Shown in pieces: positions 33,563 to 41,729 of a stretch of 58,675 nt of DNA; within the stretch, counting starts at the first letter, position 1; each line of letters starts with the position of its first letter. Where the stretch lies: assembly GCF_001766675.1 (NCBI RefSeq), contig NZ_MJLT01000010.1, positions 1 to 58,675 of the forward strand. The letters run 5' to 3'. The notes beneath the pieces were generated by a model that did not search any database, was not told where the DNA came from, and was given only the letters and a program-made list of their open reading frames with translations. Source of the DNA: Arthrobacter sp. SW1. GTDB taxonomy: Bacteria; Actinomycetota; Actinomycetes; Actinomycetales; Micrococcaceae. A program made the position numbers and the translations under genes.

Positions 33563-34018
33563 CTATTTTGGCAACCCCCAGCGCCGGGCCCCCGGCCCGG
33601 ACGCGCCGAGCTCATCGGCCGGGTTCTGCAGTGCGCAGGACTTCAGGCTCAGGCAGCCGCAGCCGATGCACCCGTCCAGGTCGTTGCGCAGGTGCTCCAG
33701 TGCGGCGATCCGATCGTCCAGCTCCTGGCGCCACCGCCGTGACAGCCTGGTCCAGTCCCTCTTGGTAGGAGTGCGTCCGTCCGGCAAGGAGTCCAAGGCG
33801 TCCCGGATGTCCTTCAGCGGCAGGCCCACCCGCTGCGAGGTTTTGATGAACGCGATCCGCCGCAGCGTGTCGCGCCGGTAGCGCCGCTGGTTGCCGGCCG
33901 TGCGCTCGGCCTGGATGAGCCCGTTGCGTTCGTAGAAATGAAGGGCCGACGGCGACACTCCGCTCCGCTCGGAGAGCTCGCCGATGGTGAGGGGCCGGTG
34001 GGCAGGAGCTTGGGGCAT
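33563..34018 (-). CDS. soxR: Redox-sensitive MerR-family activator SoxR
   Basis: The 151-residue regulator has a MerR winged helix ('LTIGELSERSGVSPSALHFYERNGLIQAERTAGNQRRYRRD') and the [2Fe-2S] cluster motif 'GCIGCGCLSLKSC', with cysteines at 117, 120, 122 and 128, two less than the E. coli numbering. Oxidation of the cluster, often by redox-cycling compounds, turns on transcription. The ATG at 34018 starts the conserved region. A SoxR box lies between it and the divergent MFS gene, which is therefore its likely target. Confidence 0.95.
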   Translation of the reverse strand: MPQAPAHRPLTIGELSERSGVSPSALHFYERNGLIQAERTAGNQRRYRRDTLRRIAFIKTSQRVGLPLKDIRDALDSLPDGRTPTKRDWTRLSRRWRQELDDRIAALEHLRNDLDGCIGCGCLSLKSCALQNPADELGASGPGARRWGLPK

Positions 34019-34047
34019 GGCGTCGCCTCCGGTGTGCGGCGTGAGGT

Positions 34048-34085
34048 TTGACCTCAACATTAGTTGAGGTCTTAGGGTTGCGTCC
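34048..34085 (+). promoter_or_regulatory. SoxR box in a leaderless MFS promoter
   Basis: GACCTCAAC and GTTGAGGTC (34050-34071, 4-bp centre ATTA) form a perfect inverted repeat that matches the known SoxR operator core CCTCAA...TTGAGG. It sits between TTGACC (34048-34053) and TAGGGT (34073-34078), a 19-bp spacer, the elongated spacing typical of MerR-type activators. The -10 ends 7 nt before the MFS start codon, so the activated message should have no leader. Confidence 0.9.
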
Positions 34086-35498
34086 ATGACTTCTGAGACC
34101 CCCACGGCCGGGATCCTGGGCCGCCCGTACCTGCTTGCCACCATCGGGGCCTGCGCGCTTGTTTTCCTGGGCGCGTTCGAGTCCCTCGCGGTGACCACCA
34201 TCATGCCGCTGGTGAGCCGTGAGCTCGATGGCGCCAATCTCTATGCCCTGGCCTTCGCGGGGCCGCTCGCTACCGGCGTGATGGGCATGGTGGCGGCAGG
34301 CAACTGGTCCGACCGCCGCGGCCCCGCGGCGCCGCTGTACGCCTCAGTGGCGTTGTTCGTTGCAGGCCTGCTGGTTGCCGGAACGGCCGGCACCATGGAA
34401 ATGCTGGTGGCGGGGCGGCTGGTGCAAGGCCTCGGCGGCGGCGCGATGACCGTTGCGCTCTACGTGCTGGTGGCCCGCATCTACCCGCCGGAGCTGCATC
34501 CCAAGATCTTCGCGGCCTTCGCTGCGTCCTGGGTGGTCCCATCCCTGATCGGCCCGTTCGCCGCAGGTGTTGTTGCGCAGCTGATCAGCTGGCACTGGGT
34601 GTTCCTGGGCGTCGTAGGCCTGGTGGTTCCGGCGTTGCTGATGGTGGTTCCCGCCGTCAGGGGCATGGCTTCCGAAGCTGCGGTCGAGACCGTCCCCTGG
34701 GCTTTCGGCCGCATGGGGTGGGCCGCGCTCGCGGCCCTTGCCGTCCTCGGCCTTAACCTGTCCGCAGAGGTGCCTGGCGCGGGCGGGGTGATTGCCGCCG
34801 TCGCGCTCGCCATCGCGCTGCTTGCCGTCAGGCCGCTGGTTCCCCGCGGCACCCTCACGGCCCGCCGCGGCCTGCCCAGTGTGATCCTGGCACGGGGGAT
34901 TGCCTCGGCCGCTTTCTTCGGGGCCGAGGTGTACCTCCCGTACCTGTTGACGGAGCGTTACGGATTCACGCCTACGTTCGCGGGGCTCACGCTGACCGGT
35001 GCGGCGCTTACATGGGCCGGGGCGTCGGCCGTCCAGGGGCGGCTCGGCGCCCGGCTGGCGGACCAGCTCGCGGTGAAGATCGGATCCACCCTGGTCCTGG
35101 TGGCCGTGGCCTCTGCCCTGGCGACCGCGGCGCTGGACCTTCCGGCCGCAGTGGCGATCGGCGGCTGGATCCTCGCCGGCGGCGGGATGGGGCTCGTGTA
35201 TCCGCGCTTGAGCGTCATGACCTTGGCCTTGTCCGCCCCGGAGAACCAGGGGTTCAACAGTGCGGCCATGTCCATCTCGGACTCCCTCGGAGGCGCGTTG
35301 TCCCTCGCCGCCACGGGGCTGGTCTTCGCGGCGTTCACGACGACGAGCCCGTTCGCTGCGGTCTTCGCACTGACGGCGGTCATCGCCGCCGCCGGAGTCG
35401 TCATTGCGCGGCGGATCGTCCCCGCCGCGCGTACCGCACCCGTGGCCAATGACGCCGAAGCCAATGACGCCGAACCGGAACTCTCCCGCCACGGCTGA
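34086..35498 (+). CDS. MFS efflux transporter (EmrB/QacA-like), paralogue 2, SoxR target
   Basis: The 470-residue pump is a close paralogue of the one at 31377, sharing 'GRPYLLATIGACALVFLGAFESLAVTTIMP', 'GNWSDRRGPAAPLY', 'GGGAMTVALYVLVAR' and 'GAEVYLPYLLTERYGF'. The C terminus has a short repeated tail ('VANDAEANDAEPE'). The SoxR box in its promoter implies induction by redox-active drugs, pigments or phenazine-like compounds, with the pump exporting them. A hairpin follows the stop. Confidence 0.91.
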   Translation: MTSETPTAGILGRPYLLATIGACALVFLGAFESLAVTTIMPLVSRELDGANLYALAFAGPLATGVMGMVAAGNWSDRRGPAAPLYASVALFVAGLLVAGTAGTMEMLVAGRLVQGLGGGAMTVALYVLVARIYPPELHPKIFAAFAASWVVPSLIGPFAAGVVAQLISWHWVFLGVVGLVVPALLMVVPAVRGMASEAAVETVPWAFGRMGWAALAALAVLGLNLSAEVPGAGGVIAAVALAIALLAVRPLVPRGTLTARRGLPSVILARGIASAAFFGAEVYLPYLLTERYGFTPTFAGLTLTGAALTWAGASAVQGRLGARLADQLAVKIGSTLVLVAVASALATAALDLPAAVAIGGWILAGGGMGLVYPRLSVMTLALSAPENQGFNSAAMSISDSLGGALSLAATGLVFAAFTTTSPFAAVFALTAVIAAAGVVIARRIVPAARTAPVANDAEANDAEPELSRHG

Positions 35499-35504
35499 GG
35501 CGTT

Positions 35505-35559
35505 GCGGGGCCCGCTCTACGTGTTATCCGCGACCCAAAGCACGTAGGGCAGGCCCCGC
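35505..35559. terminator. Hairpin after the second MFS pump
   Basis: Left arm 35505-35523 (GCGGGGCCCGCTCTACGTG) and right arm 35541-35559 pair over 19 positions with two mismatches around a 17-nt loop. There is no long U-tract, so it may act as a transcript end or RNA-stability element. Confidence 0.6.
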
Positions 35560-35607
35560 ATTGACCCGCGCCCAGGTGCCGAGGAAAGGCACCACCCCGA
35601 TCACTGC

Positions 35608-35823
35608 TAGACTGGATGCACTTGATGTGCAGTGGAGGGCCCGCAGAGTGCGGGCCTTATTCATGTGAGAGGCACATCCTGCGTCGATGAACGCGTTCGG
35701 TCCCGGCCCCGGCTTTCCCGCCCGGCGGTTGACCACTGACTTTTCCTCGGCGATCCCCTGGCCCAACCGGCGTCGGGGGCCGAAGCCCGCAGGGGCGCCG
35801 CCAGAAAGAACCCCACGAAACAC
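35608..35823 (+). promoter_or_regulatory. Promoter and structured 5' leader of the DEAD-box helicase gene
   Basis: TAGACT at 35608-35613 is a good -10; transcription would start near 35620, giving a leader of about 200 nt. It holds a small hairpin TGCAC-TTGA-TGTGCA, then a strong 8-bp hairpin GGCCCGCA-GAG-TGCGGGCC (35639-35657) followed by TTATT, which looks like an intrinsic attenuator, then GC-rich pairing segments before AGAAAG and the ATG. Long structured leaders are common on cold-induced helicase genes; regulation here is inferred. Confidence 0.55.
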
Positions 35824-37545
35824 ATGACTACTTTTGCTGCCCTCGGCACGCCCAAAGCGATCGTCGAATCCCTCGCGTCCAACGGCATCGAAGAAGCCTT
35901 CCCCATCCAGGTCAAGACCCTTCCGGATACCCTCGCCGGCCGCGATGTGCTCGGCCGCGGCCGTACCGGCTCGGGCAAGACCATCGCCTTCGCCATCCCG
36001 CTCGTAGCCCGCCTGGCCGAGCGCGAAGCCGCATACTTCCGCAAGCCCGGCCGCCCCATGGGCCTGGTCCTTGCACCCACCCGTGAACTGGCCACCCAGA
36101 TCAACGCCACGGTGGAACCGCTCGCCAAGGCCATGGGCCTGAACACCACGGTGATCTACGGCGGCGTCTCCCAGGCCCGCCAGGAGAAGGCGCTTGCTGC
36201 CGGCGTGGACATCGTCATCGCCTGCCCGGGCCGCCTGGAGGACCTCATCCGCCAGCGCATCGTCACCCTCGAAGCCGTCGAGGTCACCGTGCTGGACGAG
36301 GCCGACCACATGGCAGACCTCGGCTTCCTGCCCGTGGTCAAGAAGCTCATGGACATGACCCCCAGCCAGGGCCAGCGGCTGCTGTTCTCGGCAACCTTGG
36401 ACAACGGTGTGGACAAGCTGGTCCACCGTTACCTGTCCAACCCGCTGACCCACTCGGTGGATGACCCGCAGGCCGCCGTGACCACCATGGAACACCACGT
36501 CCTGGTGGTCAACGACCAGACCGTGAAGAAGCAGCTGGTCGTCGAGCTGGCGTCCGGCACCGGCCGCCGCGTGCTCTTCATGCGCACCAAGCACCACGCC
36601 CGCAAGCTGGCCAAGCAGCTCACCGACGTCGGCATCCCCGCCGTCGACCTGCACGGCAACCTGTCGCAGAACGCCCGCGACCGCAACCTCGCAGAGTTCT
36701 CCTCCGGTGACGTCCGCGTGCTGGTCGCCACCGACGTCGCGGCCCGCGGCGTGCACGTCGACGACGTCGAACTGGTCATCCACGTGGACCCGCCCACCGA
36801 GCACAAGGCTTACCTGCACCGCTCCGGCCGTACGGCCCGCGCCGGTTCCGAAGGCACCGTGGTCACGCTGACGCTGCCTGAGCAGCAGCAGGACGTCAAG
36901 AAGCTGATGAAGGCCGCCGGCGTCGAGGTGGCGTTCGAACGTGTTACCGCCAGCTCGCCGTTGGTGGCTGAACTGGTGGGCGAGGTCGCCGAGAAGGTCG
37001 ATCCCCGCACCCGCGCGGCACTGCTGGCAGCCAAGCTGCCGCAGCAGGGCGGCGGCACCTCCACCGGTGCGAACGCCCAGCGCAAGCGGGCCCGCCGCTC
37101 CGGCCAGGCAGCCCCCACTGCGGGTGGCCGCGGCGGACGTGGCGGACGCGGCAAGGTGTCGGCCGAGCCCGTGCGCACGGACCTGAACCGTGCGGACCGC
37201 CGCGCAGCCGCAGCCGAGGATGTCGCCCGCAACCCCCGCGGCCGTGGCAACGGCCACCGCAATGACGTCCCGGCTGCACAGGGCAAGGGCGGCCGCAACG
37301 GACGCCCCGCCACGGGCCAGCGCGCCGCCGGTTCCCGGTCGGCAACGGCTCCGCGTTCGGCGTCGGCCACCACTACCCGTGGTGCAGGCTCCGGCAACTC
37401 CGGCAGCAAGGCCGTATGGTCCTCCACCACCGGCGGCACGTCCGGCGGCTCCTTCGGTGCGGGTTCGGGCAACTCCGGACGCCCCGCCCGCAAGGGTCCG
37501 CGCCGGGCGTCGGCTCCGGCGTCGAACGAGCGCCGCGGCCGCTAG
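35824..37545 (+). CDS. DEAD-box ATP-dependent RNA helicase
   Basis: The 573-residue helicase has all core motifs: Q motif 'FPIQVKTLP', Walker A 'GRTGSGKT' (46-53), 'PTRELA', 'CPGR', DEAD (158-161), SAT (189-191), 'DVAARGVHVDDVELVIH' and 'HRSGRTARAG'. After the two RecA-like domains comes a tail of about 160 residues rich in Arg, Gly, Ser and Thr, likely an unstructured RNA-binding region. It probably remodels rRNA or mRNA structures, especially in the cold. A long structured leader precedes it and a repeat array follows it. Confidence 0.95.
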   Translation: MTTFAALGTPKAIVESLASNGIEEAFPIQVKTLPDTLAGRDVLGRGRTGSGKTIAFAIPLVARLAEREAAYFRKPGRPMGLVLAPTRELATQINATVEPLAKAMGLNTTVIYGGVSQARQEKALAAGVDIVIACPGRLEDLIRQRIVTLEAVEVTVLDEADHMADLGFLPVVKKLMDMTPSQGQRLLFSATLDNGVDKLVHRYLSNPLTHSVDDPQAAVTTMEHHVLVVNDQTVKKQLVVELASGTGRRVLFMRTKHHARKLAKQLTDVGIPAVDLHGNLSQNARDRNLAEFSSGDVRVLVATDVAARGVHVDDVELVIHVDPPTEHKAYLHRSGRTARAGSEGTVVTLTLPEQQQDVKKLMKAAGVEVAFERVTASSPLVAELVGEVAEKVDPRTRAALLAAKLPQQGGGTSTGANAQRKRARRSGQAAPTAGGRGGRGGRGKVSAEPVRTDLNRADRRAAAAEDVARNPRGRGNGHRNDVPAAQGKGGRNGRPATGQRAAGSRSATAPRSASATTTRGAGSGNSGSKAVWSSTTGGTSGGSFGAGSGNSGRPARKGPRRASAPASNERRGR

Positions 37546-37548
37546 CCC

Positions 37549-37802
37549 GGGATCTCGACAGGCTCGATCACCAGACCCGGTGATTGAGCTTGTCGAAACC
37601 GGGGATCTCGACAGGCTCGATCACCAGACCTGGGGGTTGAGCTTCCAGACCCGGTGGTTGAGCTTGTCGAAACCGGGGATCTCGACAGGCTCGATCACCA
37701 GACCCGGTGGTTGAGCTTCCAGATCCGGTGGTTGAGCTTGTCGAAACCAGGATCTCGACAGGCTGGATCACCGGGGACAGGCTCGATCACCAAGCCCGAT
37801 CA
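37549..37802. repeat. Degenerate tandem array of a Micrococcales-type intergenic hairpin repeat
   Basis: Four units start with GATCTCGACAGGCTCGATC (37551, 37604, 37679 and a degenerate copy near 37751). Units 1-3 end with GGTGGTTGAGCTTGTCGAAA or its GGTGATTG variant. The two halves are near reverse complements, so each unit folds as a hairpin with G-U pairs. Units 2 and 3 are about 75 bp long and nearly identical; units 1 and 4 are shortened. The array fills the gap between two convergent genes and its last GATCACC supplies the stop codon of the MBL gene. Confidence 0.88.
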
Positions 37803-38450
37803 CCAGCCGCGTTCGCGCCACTCCTGCAGGTGCGGGCGTTCCGCGCCGAGCGTCGTGGGCTTGCCGTGGCCGGGGTGAACCACCGTGTCGTCCGGGTAAG
37901 CCTCGAACAACCGCTCAGTCACGTCGTCCAGCAGCGAGGTGAAACGCGCGGGGTCATTGCCCGTGTTGCCCACGCCGCCCGGGAACAGCGAGTCCCCGCT
38001 GAAAATGTGTGCCGGGCCGTCCGGGTCCTGGTACACGTACGCGATCGAGCCCGGGGTGTGCCCGCGCAGGTGCACCGCCGTGATGTCGAAGCCGTCGAAG
38101 TTCCCTACATCGCCGTGCTCCAGCACCACGTCCACGGGGACGGGCAGCGCCTCGGCGTCGTCCGCTCCCGCCGAGGTCTTCGCCCCCGTGGCTTCCACCA
38201 GCCCGGGCAACGCACGGACGTGGTCCCAGTGCTGGTGCGTGGTGGCGATCAGGGCGAGCTTCGGCGTGGCCGTGGTGTCCGCGGCCGACTCCGCGAGCAT
38301 CGCCTGGATGGCCGGAAGGTCGTCCGCGGCGTCGATCAGCAGCTGCGCCCCGCTCGCCTTCGCGGTGAGCAGGTACACGTTGTTGTCCATCCCGCTGACC
38401 GAAATGCGCCGGATGGTGAGGTCACGCAGGGAGTGAATGAGTGAGTCCAT
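37800..38450 (-). CDS. MBL-fold metallo-hydrolase (glyoxalase II-like)
   Basis: The 216-residue protein has the metallo-beta-lactamase motif 'TTHQHWDHV' (His72, His74, Asp76, His77), 'LRGHTPGSIAYVY', 'FSGDSLFPGGVGNT' and 'VHPGHGKPTTL', the full dinuclear metal set. Such enzymes hydrolyse thioesters or related bonds, for example S-lactoyl-thiols; in actinobacteria the thiol would be mycothiol. TAGAGT lies 6 nt before the ATG, inside the 3' end of the upstream gene, suggesting a leaderless internal promoter. The stop codon lies within the repeat array. Confidence 0.9.
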   Translation of the reverse strand: MDSLIHSLRDLTIRRISVSGMDNNVYLLTAKASGAQLLIDAADDLPAIQAMLAESAADTTATPKLALIATTHQHWDHVRALPGLVEATGAKTSAGADDAEALPVPVDVVLEHGDVGNFDGFDITAVHLRGHTPGSIAYVYQDPDGPAHIFSGDSLFPGGVGNTGNDPARFTSLLDDVTERLFEAYPDDTVVHPGHGKPTTLGAERPHLQEWRERGW

Positions 38451-38459
38451 CCGCCTACT

Positions 38460-39479
38460 CTACGGACGCTGCTCCCGGCCTTGCGACACCCAGTTGGGAT
38501 CTGCGGAACGTGACCCGACGACGGCGGAGGCGGCGCCGTCGAGCACGTCCAGCTGGGCGGCACCCAGGGTGAGGGACGGCGCGCCGAGGTTCTCGTCGAT
38601 CCGCTGCGCGCGGCGGGTGCCGGGGATCGGCACCACCGGCAGGCCCAGCCGGCGGCCCTGCTCGAACAGCCAGGCCAGGGCCACCTGCGCGGGCGTCGCG
38701 CCCAGCTCCCCTGCCACCGAGCGGACGGCGGCGACGACGGCCTGGTTGGCGTCCAGCGCACCCTCGGCGAAGCGCGGGATGCGGTGCCGGAAATCGCCTT
38801 CGCCGAGGTCGGCGGCGCTGACCGTGCCGGTGAGGAAGCCGCGGCCCAGGGGCGAGTAGGGGACGAAGCCCGTGCCGAGCTCCTTCGCGGCCGGGACCAC
38901 GTTGCGTTCCACATCCCGGCTCCAGATGGACCACTCACTCTGCACAGCGGCGATCGGGTGGACGGTACTGGCTTCACGGAGTTCCTCGGCCGTGACCTCG
39001 GACAGGCCCAGGTGCCGCACCTTGCCCTCCCGGACCAGCTCCGCCATGGCCTCCACGGTTTCCACAATCGGAACGCGGAGGTCACGGCGGTGCAGGTAGT
39101 AGAGGTCGATCGTGTCCGTGCCGAGGCGGCGCAGGCTGTTCTCCGCGGCCTGCCGCACATAGGCGGCGTCGCCACGGACATCCGTGTAACCGTCCCGCGG
39201 GTTGCCCACGATGCCGAACTTCGTGGCCAGTTGCACCTCGTCCCGGCGGTCCTTCAGGAGCTGGGAGATGAGTTCTTCGTTGCCGCCGGCGCCGTAGACG
39301 TCCGCGGTGTCGATGAAGGTGACACCGGCGTCGACGGCATGGTGCAGGGTGCGCAGGGACTCGTCGGGATCGGCGTCGCCGTACACGGTGGTGAGGGCCA
39401 TGCCTCCGAAGCCGAGCGGGCTGACCGTGAGGCCGTCGCCGAGCAGGACGGGAGCGAGGGTGGTGTTTTCGGGTGCCAT
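38460..39479 (-). CDS. Aldo/keto reductase
   Basis: The 339-residue NADPH-dependent oxidoreductase has the AKR tetrad: Asp in 'FIDTADVYG', Tyr in the same motif, Lys in 'LATKFGI' and His in 'YYLHRRD', plus the cofactor region 'VPIPGTRRAQRIDENLGA'. The ATG at 39479 has GAAGGAA about 10 nt upstream. It probably reduces aldehydes or ketones. Its stop lies 9 bp before the MBL hydrolase start, so both may act in aldehyde detoxification. Confidence 0.92.
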   Translation of the reverse strand: MAPENTTLAPVLLGDGLTVSPLGFGGMALTTVYGDADPDESLRTLHHAVDAGVTFIDTADVYGAGGNEELISQLLKDRRDEVQLATKFGIVGNPRDGYTDVRGDAAYVRQAAENSLRRLGTDTIDLYYLHRRDLRVPIVETVEAMAELVREGKVRHLGLSEVTAEELREASTVHPIAAVQSEWSIWSRDVERNVVPAAKELGTGFVPYSPLGRGFLTGTVSAADLGEGDFRHRIPRFAEGALDANQAVVAAVRSVAGELGATPAQVALAWLFEQGRRLGLPVVPIPGTRRAQRIDENLGAPSLTLGAAQLDVLDGAASAVVGSRSADPNWVSQGREQRP

Positions 39480-39676
39480 GCGTTTTCCGTTCCTTCGGGG
39501 GATTGGTGCGTGGATGGTCTCCGTTGCCAAGAACCCGCGTGGTGACGGATGTATTCCGGATGGGCTTTTCGACTTAGGGAGCCCCTGGGCGAGGAATTCA
39601 AGTCACAGAAGCAACCGGTTAATGCATCGTCTTTAGTGATAGCGTCGGAAAGCTATTTGGGGGAAAGGAAGTTCCA

Positions 39677-40609
39677 TTGGGGTCAGCGGCTGAAGTTGCT
39701 GCAGGAATCTCCTTCGTGGGGGTTACAAAGACATATGCCGGGCGGACCGTCGTGGACTCGGTGGGTTTCGAATGCCCGAAGGGCGCAATCACCGGCTTTC
39801 TGGGGTCAAACGGCGCGGGCAAGTCGACGACATTGCGGATTGCCGCCGGACTCACGCACGCAGATACCGGCGAGGTCCTCTTCGCGGGGCGCCGGCGGCA
39901 GGACCTGCAAAGCCCGGGACGAAGCATTGGCTTCGTGCTGGATCCCACGGCGCTGCATCCCGGACGCACGCTTCAGGAAACCCTGAAATTGAACGCGATG
40001 CTCCTGGATATCCCGCGATCACGGGTGGACGAGGTACTTGGCATCACGGGTCTTGAAGCCGTTCGGAAAAAGCGTGTGGCTTCGTTGTCGCTGGGCATGA
40101 GGCAGCGGCTGGTCCTGGGCATGGCTCTCCTGGCCAAGCCGCAGTTCCTGGTGATGGACGAGCCAAGCAACGGGCTCGATGCCGACGGGGCACTGTGGGT
40201 CAGGAACTTCCTGAAGCATTTCAGTTCCGGGGGAGGCACCGTTCTCCTGTCCAGCCATCTTCTCCGCGATGTGCAGGCAGTAGCCGACCATATCGTCATG
40301 ATCGACCGGGGCCGCATCGTGGCGTCCGGTGAGGCGGCCGGGTTCAGCATCAGTTCAAGGACGAGGGTTGCCGCCCTCGATCCCGGACGGCTCGCGGAGG
40401 TTTGCTCTTCGCGTGGGTGGACTGTCGAGGTCACGGGCAAGGAATTCGTCGTTGACGCCGCTCCCGAGGATATCGGCCGCGCGAGCCTTGAACACGGCAT
40501 AGTGCTTACGCATCTTTCAAACGTCTCTGATTCAGCGCTCGAGGAACGCTTCCTTGCACTGACATCAGGAGAATTCAGCAGCCGCAACAAGCTGGAGGAA
40601 GCCCGATGA
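39677..40609 (+). CDS. ABC exporter ATP-binding protein (TTG start)
   Basis: The 310-residue ATPase has Walker A 'GSNGAGKST', signature 'LSLGMRQRLVLGMALL', Walker B 'FLVMDEPSNGLDADG' and switch 'LLSSHLL'. It belongs to the CcmA/DrrA group that drives two-component exporters. Translation appears to begin at TTG 39677, 5 nt after GGGAAAGGAAG, because no ATG lies in the conserved N-terminal part. It overlaps the permease gene by 4 nt. Substrate unknown; antimicrobials or lipids are possible. Confidence 0.9.
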   Translation: MGSAAEVAAGISFVGVTKTYAGRTVVDSVGFECPKGAITGFLGSNGAGKSTTLRIAAGLTHADTGEVLFAGRRRQDLQSPGRSIGFVLDPTALHPGRTLQETLKLNAMLLDIPRSRVDEVLGITGLEAVRKKRVASLSLGMRQRLVLGMALLAKPQFLVMDEPSNGLDADGALWVRNFLKHFSSGGGTVLLSSHLLRDVQAVADHIVMIDRGRIVASGEAAGFSISSRTRVAALDPGRLAEVCSSRGWTVEVTGKEFVVDAAPEDIGRASLEHGIVLTHLSNVSDSALEERFLALTSGEFSSRNKLEEAR

Positions 40610-41376
40610 GCCAGACCGCTGTTACCTCGCCCGTCCTGGCCAGGATGGAAACACGCCCCGGCTTCGTGCGCTTGGTGGCCGTCGAAGTCCGCAAACTGGT
40701 GGACACCCGCAGTTCCTTGGCGATCTTTGCGGTGCTTGCAGTCCTCGCCACAGCGTTGGTGGTCGGGATCGCAGCGATGGGCGCCGCCCAGGGAACCGTG
40801 ACCACTTTCGCTGGCCTTGCAGGAAGCATCGGGCTCTTCACGGGCCTCGCCATGCCGCTGATCGGAATCCTGGGGATGACCTCGGACATCTCGCACCGAA
40901 CGAGCTACATCTATTACCCGCTGATGAGAGGCCGCACCGCCCAGTTCTGGGCAAAGGTCCTGGCCGCCGCGGTCCTGGCACTCGCCTTGCAGGGATTTGT
41001 TTTCGTGGTGTCTGCCGTGATGGCCCTGGCACTAGGCGCCGAAGCAGCAGAGGCCTTCGACGGCGCGGCCCCGGCACTCTGGACCGGTGTGGCCACCTGC
41101 CTGCTGAGCACCTTGTTCGGCGTGGCCATGGCTGCCGCGATACGTCGCACTGCCTTGTCCATCGTCGCTGTCATCCTCATTACCCTTGTGGGAAACGGGC
41201 TGATCCTCACGCTCCTTCCGGAAGCGAGTGGCTACCTCAGCACCATCACGGCTGCGGCTGCACTGCTGGGTGGACCCGAGGCGCCTTCAGCCCTCGAAGT
41301 AGCCTCGTCCCTGACCCTCTGGTACGTCCTGCCGTTGGGCATTGGATGGTGGATCACGGAAAAGGGCGAAGCCTAG
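40606..41376 (+). CDS. ABC exporter permease (ABC-2 type)
   Basis: The 256-residue protein has a cytoplasmic N terminus with 'LVAVEVRKLVDTRSSLA', typical of ABC-2 permeases, and six predicted membrane segments. It is the partner of the preceding ATPase. Its TAG stop lies in CTAG (41373-41376), which at the same time encodes the stop of the opposite-strand SMR gene, so the two genes overlap by 4 bp tail to tail. Confidence 0.88.
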   Translation: MSQTAVTSPVLARMETRPGFVRLVAVEVRKLVDTRSSLAIFAVLAVLATALVVGIAAMGAAQGTVTTFAGLAGSIGLFTGLAMPLIGILGMTSDISHRTSYIYYPLMRGRTAQFWAKVLAAAVLALALQGFVFVVSAVMALALGAEAAEAFDGAAPALWTGVATCLLSTLFGVAMAAAIRRTALSIVAVILITLVGNGLILTLLPEASGYLSTITAAAALLGGPEAPSALEVASSLTLWYVLPLGIGWWITEKGEA

Positions 41377-41729
41377 GACCTGTCCTCCGAAGCCGCTGCC
41401 CCGGACGGCAACGCCTTCAAACCCGCCGCGCAGCCCACGATTCCCGCGATGAACAGAAGCTTCAGCGGATTGGCGGGCTCCACGCCGGTGGCCATGGCCC
41501 AGGCAACCGTGAGTGCGGCACCGATTCCCACCCACACGGCGTAGGCGGTGCCCAGCGGGATGCGCTTCACGGCGAGGCCCAGTCCCAGCATGCTCAGGGT
41601 GGCGGTGACGGCGAAAACCACAGAGGGCAGCAATTGGCTGAACCCTTGGGACAGGCCGAGGGCTGTGGCCCAGACGGCTTCGAGGACGGCGGAGGCCAGC
41701 AGCACCAGCCAGGCAAGACGTACCGACAT
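41373..41729 (-). CDS. SMR-family transporter subunit, second of a pair
   Basis: The 118-residue protein has four membrane helices with the essential Glu17 in 'ASAVLEAVWATALGLSQGF' and the SMR signature 'PLGTAYAVWVGIGAALTVAWAM'. A charged C-terminal tail ('PSGAAASEDRS') extends it beyond the usual 105 residues. It begins directly after the stop of the first SMR gene with no gap, so the pair likely forms a heterodimer, as in EbrAB-type pumps. Control passes through the upstream guanidine-III riboswitch. Confidence 0.9.
   Translation of the reverse strand: MSVRLAWLVLLASAVLEAVWATALGLSQGFSQLLPSVVFAVTATLSMLGLGLAVKRIPLGTAYAVWVGIGAALTVAWAMATGVEPANPLKLLFIAGIVGCAAGLKALPSGAAASEDRS

Noticed and set aside
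35524..37257. 577-codon open frame antisense to the DEAD-box gene
   Set aside because: No domain motif, and the opposite strand carries every helicase motif.
37549..37802. CRISPR array
   Set aside because: The repeated units are themselves inverted repeats with no unique spacers of constant size, and there are no cas genes.
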